A stretch of 64,000 nucleotides of DNA from JB111 sp052093225 (GTDB taxonomy: Bacteria > Actinomycetota > Actinomycetes > Actinomycetales > Actinomycetaceae). Shown in pieces: positions 62,547-64,000 of this stretch. The position numbers and the translations under genes are program-made. Where the stretch lies: contig JBQDDG010000003.1 of the NCBI GenBank assembly GCA_052093225.1, positions 1-64,000 of the forward strand, read 5' to 3'. The notes beneath the pieces are model-generated. The model worked only from the letters and a program-made list of their open reading frames with translations, did no database searches and was not told where the DNA came from. Each line of letters begins with the position of its first letter. The stretch's first letter is position 1.

Positions 62547-63243
62547 GCCGGCCGGAGCGGTGCGTCTCGAGGTCCCGGTCGCCCCGGACGCACCCGAGGC
62601 CCACGAGTGGGCGGTCGACGAGCTCGCCCGCCGGATGTACGACGACTCCCCGGGCCTGCTCTCCCGCATCCGTGACTGGCTCGGCGACCTCCTCGACCGC
62701 CTCAGCGGCGCCGGGGCCGCGGTCCCGGTCGAGCTCCTGCCGCTCCTCGTCGTCGGCATCGTCCTGGTCGCCGTCGTCGTCGCCCTCGTCGTCGCCGGCC
62801 CCGTCCGACGCCGCCTGCGCCCCGCCAACGAGCCCGAGGTGGGCGCCCTGTTCGAGGACGACCGCGACTCGCGAGACCTGCGCGCCTCCGCCGACGCGGC
62901 CGCCCGCGCAGGCAACTGGTCCCGGGCCGTGCTCGAGCGCTTCCGTGCCATCGTCCGTTCCCTCGACGAGCGCGCGTTCATCGAGGACCGTCCCGGTCTC
63001 ACCGCGCGCGAGGCCGCCGGCCTGGGCCGCGCGGCGCTCCCTGCGCTCGGGGACGAGCTCCGCTGGGGCGCCGCCCTCTTCGACGGCGTCCGCTACGGCG
63101 ACGACGACGCCGGGCAGACCGACGACGACCGGCTCCGCGCGCTCGACGACGCCGTGCGGCGCTCCCGTCGGCCCGACGGCGGGCAGCCGCGGGACCACCG
63201 CGCGGCCGAGCTCCCGCCCTCCCTCGACGGGGTGCTGACGTGA
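62539..63243 (+). CDS. DUF4129-domain membrane protein
   Basis: This 234-residue protein has an N-terminal helical segment, one membrane helix (LLPLLVVGIVLVAVVVALVVAGPV, about 67-90) and a cytosolic DUF4129-like domain (ADAAARAGNWSRAVLERFRAIVRSLDER; GLTAREAAGLGRAALP). In Actinobacteria such proteins occur with DUF4350, MoxR and DUF58 genes in a cluster of unknown envelope function. GTG start overlaps the preceding gene by 8 bp. Confidence 0.85.
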   Translation: MVEPAGAVRLEVPVAPDAPEAHEWAVDELARRMYDDSPGLLSRIRDWLGDLLDRLSGAGAAVPVELLPLLVVGIVLVAVVVALVVAGPVRRRLRPANEPEVGALFEDDRDSRDLRASADAAARAGNWSRAVLERFRAIVRSLDERAFIEDRPGLTAREAAGLGRAALPALGDELRWGAALFDGVRYGDDDAGQTDDDRLRALDDAVRRSRRPDGGQPRDHRAAELPPSLDGVLT

Positions 63244-64000
63244 GCGTCGTCAGGGACACGGGCAACCGCGGGGACGACGTCGACCTCGTCCCCGAGCTCG
63301 GGAAGCTGGCCCCGGCGCGGCCGTCGACGCGGCGCCGGCGCGTGCTCCTGGCCGTGATCGCCGTGCTCCTGGTCCTCGCCCTCGCCCTCCTCGGCTGGGC
63401 CCAGGGATCGGGCCGGGACTCGAACCCGCTCTCGGCGCAGAACCCACGGCCCGGGGGCGCGCAGGCCACGGCCGAGATCCTGCGCGACCGCGGGGTGGAC
63501 GTGCAGGTCGTCGACAGTCTCGGCGCCGTCCTCGACCTCGCCGGCCCGGACGTCACCGTCGCCGTCACGGACGCCCGACAGCTCTCCCCCGAGGCGGCGG
63601 CCCAGCTGGCCGGCACGGGTGCGGACCAGGTGTGGGTCGGCCCGACGTCGCCCGTGCTCCGCGCCGTCGACGCACCCCTGGCCACGGCCGGGGGCGGCAG
63701 CACCGCGGTCGTCCAGCCCGGCTGTGCGGACCCCGACGCCCGGGCCGCGACCCGCATCGGCGAGTTCCGGGGCGGCCTGGAGGCCGACGGCACCGGTGCC
63801 GAGCTGTGCTTCACCGCCGACGGCGACGCCTCGGCCTACGCGGTCTGGGACCAGGGCTCATGGACCATGCGGGTGCTCGCCGACGGCAGCCTGATGTCCA
63901 ACGAGCGGCTCGACGAGGACGGTCACGCGGCGCTCGCCCTGCGGGCGCTCGGCCACCACGACACGCTCGTCTGGTTCACGCCGCTCGGCGCCGTCGAGGC
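63240..64000 (+). CDS. DUF4350-domain protein (5' part, cut by window edge)
   Basis: The visible 253 codons have a basic cytosolic lead, one membrane helix (VLLAVIAVLLVLALALLGWA, about 35-54), then an extracytoplasmic domain opening NPRPGGAQATAEILRDRGVDVQVV, the usual DUF4350 start. GTGA overlap with the DUF4129 gene. The gene runs off the right edge; MoxR and DUF58 genes would be expected next. Confidence 0.85.
   Translation, partial: MSVVRDTGNRGDDVDLVPELGKLAPARPSTRRRRVLLAVIAVLLVLALALLGWAQGSGRDSNPLSAQNPRPGGAQATAEILRDRGVDVQVVDSLGAVLDLAGPDVTVAVTDARQLSPEAAAQLAGTGADQVWVGPTSPVLRAVDAPLATAGGGSTAVVQPGCADPDARAATRIGEFRGGLEADGTGAELCFTADGDASAYAVWDQGSWTMRVLADGSLMSNERLDEDGHAALALRALGHHDTLVWFTPLGAVE

Overview
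The window is a contiguous piece of a high-GC actinobacterial chromosome. No plasmid, phage, insertion sequence or CRISPR signal is visible. Protein families and gene order (rho-rpmE-prfA-prmC-tsaC-wecA-atp; aroA/rsgA next to sigR-rsrA; secA-hpf-comF-lpqB-mtrB-mtrA, as in mycobacteria Rv3221-Rv3246) fit the order Micrococcales, perhaps a relative of Cellulomonadaceae, Beutenbergiaceae or Bogoriellaceae. The genus is not determined. GTG starts are very common, and neighbouring genes usually overlap by four bases (GTGA or ATGA).

1-20.9 kb, all on the minus strand, read right to left: a small one-TM protein, argS-lysA, hom-thrC-thrB (threonine/methionine/lysine supply), rho with a structured leader, rpmE, the translation/modification cluster prfA-prmC-tsaC, wecA, an AtpI-like protein, and the ATP synthase operon atpB-E-F-H-A-G-D (atpD is cut by the left edge). 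21-28.5 kb: tRNA-Arg(CCG), a glycerophosphodiester phosphodiesterase and a membrane-anchored M23 peptidase on minus, then on plus kgd (fused 2-oxoglutarate E1/E2) and a GDSL-like protein. 28.5-31 kb: an MDR oxidoreductase, the 24-residue ribosomal protein bL37, and the redox sigma/anti-sigma pair sigR-rsrA.

31-41.6 kb, plus strand: a DoxX-like protein, aroA, a possible repeat-built microprotein, rsgA and hisN; then a 168-bp heptanucleotide array, an HNH/DUF222 gene under a perfect LexA (SOS) box, and sbcD-sbcC. The DNA-damage genes thus sit together. 41.6-48 kb: an orphan SAF/CpaE-like module, a divergent leaderless excisionase-type HTH gene, an uncharacterised protein, a LysM protein and an Rv3235-family protein. 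48-56.7 kb: an LLM monooxygenase/FMN reductase pair, secA, a YcaQ-type winged-helix protein, hpf and comF. 56.8-64 kb: lpqB-mtrB-mtrA (cell-wall two-component system with its lipoprotein) and, divergently, a membrane protein-DUF4129-DUF4350 cluster cut by the right edge.

No wholly new system is obvious. The most distinctive signals are regulatory and structural: a two-promoter, two-isoform layout at sigR; the SOS-controlled HNH gene beside the heptad array; a GTGA-coupled repeat microprotein between aroA and rsgA; several promoters that imply leaderless mRNAs; and an unusual load of recent short tandem duplications (15-68 bp) inside genes, at gene ends and between genes.
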